Below, piece after piece: positions 60,489 through 64,000 of a stretch of DNA of 64,000 nt. A program made the position numbers and the translations under genes. How positions within the stretch are numbered: position 1 is the first letter of the stretch; each line of letters begins with the position of its first letter. The notes beneath the pieces were generated by a model. It saw nothing but the letters and a program-made list of their open reading frames with translations, was not told the origin of the DNA and made no database searches. The stretch spans positions 7,502,001 through 7,566,000 of the forward strand of contig OY987250.1 in NCBI GenBank assembly GCA_963920765.1, given 5' to 3'. This DNA is from Ulota crispa (Eukaryota > Streptophyta > Bryopsida > Orthotrichales > Orthotrichaceae).

Positions 60489-61063
60489 AATAGGGTTCAT
60501 ACTTAAACATTTTCAGGTGACTCACGTGGCAATTTACCTTAGTGAATTTACTAGTGATTAGTTAGGTGACTCACTTCTGGAATTCATTCCCAACGTGATT
60601 CGTGTGCGGAGTGAATTTCAGAAACTCACTTTTGTGCGTTCCATCCTCACATCTAAGACCAAACACTCAAACCCCTACTTGCGCACAAAATCCTAATCAC
60701 AAATTCACAAGTGTGTCAAACTTTTGGCGTTGGAATGAACAAAAATAATTCACCAGTGAGCGGGCATCCTGTGAGGTGAGAAACTTGTAGGACAAATTTC
60801 ATGTTTGAACCCCCCTCACTCCAACGCCAAAAGTCTGACACACCCATGAATTTGCAATTAGGGTTTTGTGCACAAGTCAAGGGTTTGAGTGTATGAGACA
60901 AACATGAGGATGGGATGCACAAAAGTGAGTTTTTGAAGTTCACTCCTCACGTGAATCACGTTAGGAGTGGATTTTAGAGGTGAGTCACCTTGCTGTTCAC
61001 TAGTGAATTTAGAGGTGAATTGCGATGTGAGTCACCTGAAAAAGTTTATGTTTGAAGCCCCCT
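60489..61063. mobile_element. Foldback MITE with AGGGGGCTTCAAACAT-like termini, 575 bp
   Basis: Arms of about 230 bp. Left blocks TTCAGGTGACTCACGTGGCA and CAAACTTTTGGCGTTGG pair with right blocks GTGAGTCACCTGAAAAAG and CCAACGCCAAAAGTCTG. Relative of 47335-47664. Both right ends read GCCCCCTAAT. Confidence 0.7.
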
Positions 61064-61104
61064 AATGACACATCATAACATTTGTTGCTAACTACAAAAA
61101 CTCC

Positions 61105-61481
61105 TTAACCCCTAAACGTCTAGAAGGACATTTTTTGTCTTTTGCCTCTAGAAAAATATTCTATACAACCAAAAAAAATAGGTTTTCATCTGATATTTTC
61201 TAGAAGTGATCATAAAAACATGCTCCATCATGGAAGGCAAAAATAATTTCATCAAATACACTCATAGTTTTAGATAATCCAAATTGTGAGAAGACTCATA
61301 CTACCCTTCTTACAATTTTTGTGAGGCTAGCGAGTATTGTTCACTTTTGCAACTTTTAGAGACAATATTATAAAAACTGGGCACTTGTTACACCAATCAT
61401 AATATTGAAATACCTGAAAAACACAATAAAAATCATTGTAGCAAAATAGTCATGGGGACCAGCCCAACGTTTAAGGATTAA
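61105..61481. mobile_element. TTAA-type (piggyBac-like) MITE, 377 bp
   Basis: Starts TTAACCCCTAAACGTC and ends AACGTTTAAGGATTAA. More diverged at its ends than the other members. Confidence 0.6.
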
Positions 61482-62134
61482 GTGATCCCAATTGTGATTA
61501 GCATAATTAACTCAAGTGGCTATAAACACCGCTGCTAAAACTTCGAGTAAAATTTCAAATTTAACATTGTGGTGATCACATTTTGGTAGTAGCTACAAGT
61601 TTGTTGAGTACAAGTTTTGATAAATTTAGCCAAGTTTACAACCATTTCTCCTCATGTATTAGGGGTTTCAAACCTAGGGAACGTACAAATCTCTCAAGTC
61701 ATTTTTGCAAAGAATACGAAATTTCAAATTGCAAAATATTCAGTTTTTCTCATAACAAAGCTAGTTCTTTTACGCGCTTGATAAGTTGCAAAGAAGTGTA
61801 AACATAGCTTCTCTTGCATGAGAAAATGAGAAAACCAACAACACTAACAAACCAACCTTAGGGTAAACCCCATATGAAATCAAGTTTATTTCGTGCAAAA
61901 AGGGCTAAGGAAAATACAAATTTTAGCTGAAAACGTACCGACCTTTGAAATCCCTGTTAAATCACAGGCCCAAGTGCCCAACCAGAGCCACCAACAAAAA
62001 TCAAGAAAGAGAAATCAATCCACAGGGACCAGGAATATTCCCTGGCACCATTCATGCTCTGCCTGCAGTGCCTAATGCACGAATTGCTTCCAGCTAGGCA
62101 CTCCTATAACCGCCTCTGACCTTTAACCTGAGGG
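61482..62134. other. AT-rich spacer
   Basis: No supported gene or repeat. Confidence 0.45.
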
Positions 62135-62250
62135 TATGTTCACACTTGGTGTTAGGAGGGTATTAGTAAAGGAAAATTAGATGCATTTGGACACATCTTT
62201 AAACTGCATTCATATTGTCATAATTTTTTGTAATGTCAAGTATGAACATA
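62135..62250. mobile_element. 116-bp TIR MITE, intact copy
   Basis: Termini TATGTTCACACTTGG and, on the other strand, TATGTTCATACTTGACA. The uninterrupted version of the element split by CACTA at 14097/18486. Confidence 0.75.
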
Positions 62251-62859
62251 TTAGTATGTGCCCATGCCATTTTTACCAAAATTGGGGTTTCAAGGAGACT
62301 TACATTTTTGATGCATGGTATCTCAATCAATTGGATGATTCACAAAAATTGACCACTGAAAACTGTGGAGCACCTACTCAGAAAATGGCTTGCAAGTTTT
62401 GGGAACAATTGTAGGAGATGGGAGATTATAACATGTGATCAAACAACATGTGATGACAAGTTCTCATTTTTTTGCAAGTAGTTGCTATTTATTGATTTTT
62501 ACAAAATTATAGAAGTAGTAAGACTAGATGTGAAATGCACACACTCACAAACCTCTGAAAATTTTATTTCTTTGTATGTTAAGTTTTGGGGCTTCAAATT
62601 GCTATTGCGTGATAAACAATGACTGACACAAATGGTGAGGACAGCCACAACAAGGGTTCAAGATATGCTTGAATCATTGTTGACAAATTTCTTACTACCA
62701 CAAAACTCATGCAAGGAAGCTTGCAAGGGGTATTGACGGGTTGCAACTTGTAAGACAATATGCTTGCCACCTTGCCCTGTATGGCATTCCACCCAATCAA
62801 GGCTCTTGAGGCACTTGTACAACATTTGACTTGCCTTGTCATTACTCCAATTACATGAA
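62251..62859. other. AT-rich spacer
   Basis: No supported gene or repeat. Confidence 0.45.
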
Positions 62860-63117
62860 AATGCCATATTTGTTAAATTGAGAAAAAGCTTACAAAGTGG
62901 GACTTTTGAAGAATTAAGGTGGTCACCTTAATCCGAGCTCCAGTGTTTTTTTTGGTACAGGTGGCCTCTCTTGAGAGGAGAAATTTGCGAGGGAAAAAAT
63001 CTTAGTGGCTCAAATTGAATCTGATACTTTGAATCTGGTTTAAGGTGGCTGTTTTGAATTAAGGTGAGATACAAAATGGTACCCAATGTTTTTCCAATTT
63101 AATGAATATGACGTTTG
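62860..63117. mobile_element. MITE, CCATATTTGTTAAATTG termini
   Basis: The left end AATGCCATATTTGTTAAATT mirrors the right end AATTTAATGAATATGACGTT. It contains the GGTGGTCACC module (62915-63040) found in three other elements. Confidence 0.65.
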
Positions 63118-64000
63118 AACCACTTGATTGCCTTGATAATTGTAATTTACAGCAAGGTCAAAAAATTAAATCCAATACCTCAAAAGGGGCTTGTGAAATC
63201 ATGTGAAGCCACTTTTAGGCCTCTGAAGCACTCAGGGGTTAAGTCAACTACAGGTAGTGAGAGAGAAAAGAGCTGATGGATTTTTTCACCCTTCTAGTAT
63301 TCAACTAAAGTAAGTTTAAACCGGCGATCATTTTGTGAAATATGATTTGAAAACTGGGTAGATAGGTTAGAGGCTAACATTGGGTGGAGAATTGGGTTGG
63401 TATGCGTGGATGGATATGGATTTAGAATACGGTTGGGCATTGAGAGGTGCTAACAATATAAGTTAGGATTTTAAGGTTTTTGTTGTCGCAAGCGCCTTGT
63501 GCTCCCACACTAGCCTCATGTTGCTCTCTCTCCAACATTGATATTCTCAAACCTAATTTTGATATTCGCCATTGGATTATTGTGGCTAAACACGAAAGAT
63601 CTATGAAAGATAAGTTATTTGGGGCTAAGTAGGTATATCTAAATTTTACCAGTAAGAATTAGTGAAAGTATGTGTTATCAATAAGAACGTTGGGAATATA
63701 TTTGGCCTTCTCTAAAAGGAAAATTACCAAGGCTGGATCATTGCTGAGGAAATGATTGAGCCTGACACCATAGAGTGCAATCAGTTGGTCGTTCTTGCAT
63801 TGCTGGCCACTTGCTTCACAAGTTTGGCATTTGGAATTGGATCTGCTCTTCTGTAACCTGCTGTAAAAGCTCTTCATTTTTCCTTTCACATCCACCTTAA
63901 TCCTTCACCAGCGTTTTTTTCTGAGTGACAGAGACCACTCCGGTGGCCTGTTTAGATTGGCGGATATTTGGAGGGAACAACACTAAGTGGCTGAAATCTG
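63118..64000. other. AT-rich spacer to the window edge
   Basis: No recognised gene. A minus-strand frame at 63659-63895 (78 codons) has no family signature and no matching splice context inside the window. Confidence 0.4.

Noticed and set aside
63659-63895. 78-codon minus-strand frame near the right edge
   Set aside because: No recognised motif and AT-rich surroundings; could be an exon of a gene outside the window but nothing here supports it.

Overview
This window is nuclear DNA of a land plant. The genes have many GT-AG introns and a plant-type gene set: a plastid-targeted RimM fused to a UDP-sugar pyrophosphorylase-like domain, a cytosolic plant phosphoglucomutase, a secreted alpha carbonic anhydrase, a mitochondrial COQ4 and an MPS1 kinase. 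Exons are moderately GC-rich and introns and spacers are AT-rich. Nothing fixes the species. Modest intron sizes and very dense short foldback transposons would fit a seedless plant such as a bryophyte, but that is a weak inference.

Layout. 1-1970: inner part of a CACTA-type DNA transposon that enters from the left edge. 1971-6895: repeats, including nested MITEs (3101-4510) and a 21-bp minisatellite (4690-5930). 6896-12067 (+): MPS1 kinase, nine exons. 12068-14119: AT-rich spacer. 14120-18388: a complete second copy of the CACTA element in opposite orientation, with TIRs and a 3-bp target duplication. 19368-24567 (+): RimM/UAP fusion, thirteen exons. 24568-29521: MITE-rich spacer. 29522-34219 (+): alpha carbonic anhydrase, whose introns are largely MITEs. 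37219-40526 (+): COQ4, four exons. 42129-45720 (-): a four-exon gene of unknown function with a C-terminal hydrophobic tail. 45721-52867: spacer with long foldbacks. 52868-59145 (-): cytosolic phosphoglucomutase, eighteen exons, with a tandem-repeat 5' region. 59146-64000: repeats and AT-rich spacer.

I rebuilt the six gene models by hand from splice signals. Reading phase is kept across every intron. The one unresolved point is the last exon of the carbonic anhydrase. The genes are ordinary housekeeping genes from unrelated pathways (spindle checkpoint, plastid ribosome maturation, CO2/bicarbonate conversion, ubiquinone synthesis, sugar phosphate metabolism) and do not form a cluster with a shared job.

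The unusual content is the mobile DNA. There is a near-identical inverted pair of CACTA elements around MPS1. Each copy carries a 21-bp palindromic array next to a tRNA-like A/B-box block. At least six foldbacks have termini reading TTAACCCYTAA, with TTAA as the only visible target duplication, which is piggyBac-like and would be notable in a plant. One of these is a 726-bp near-perfect hairpin. Several MITE families sit repeatedly inside introns, one ending 28 bp from a COQ4 splice acceptor. No LTR element, virus-derived element, CRISPR array or rRNA gene was recognised.
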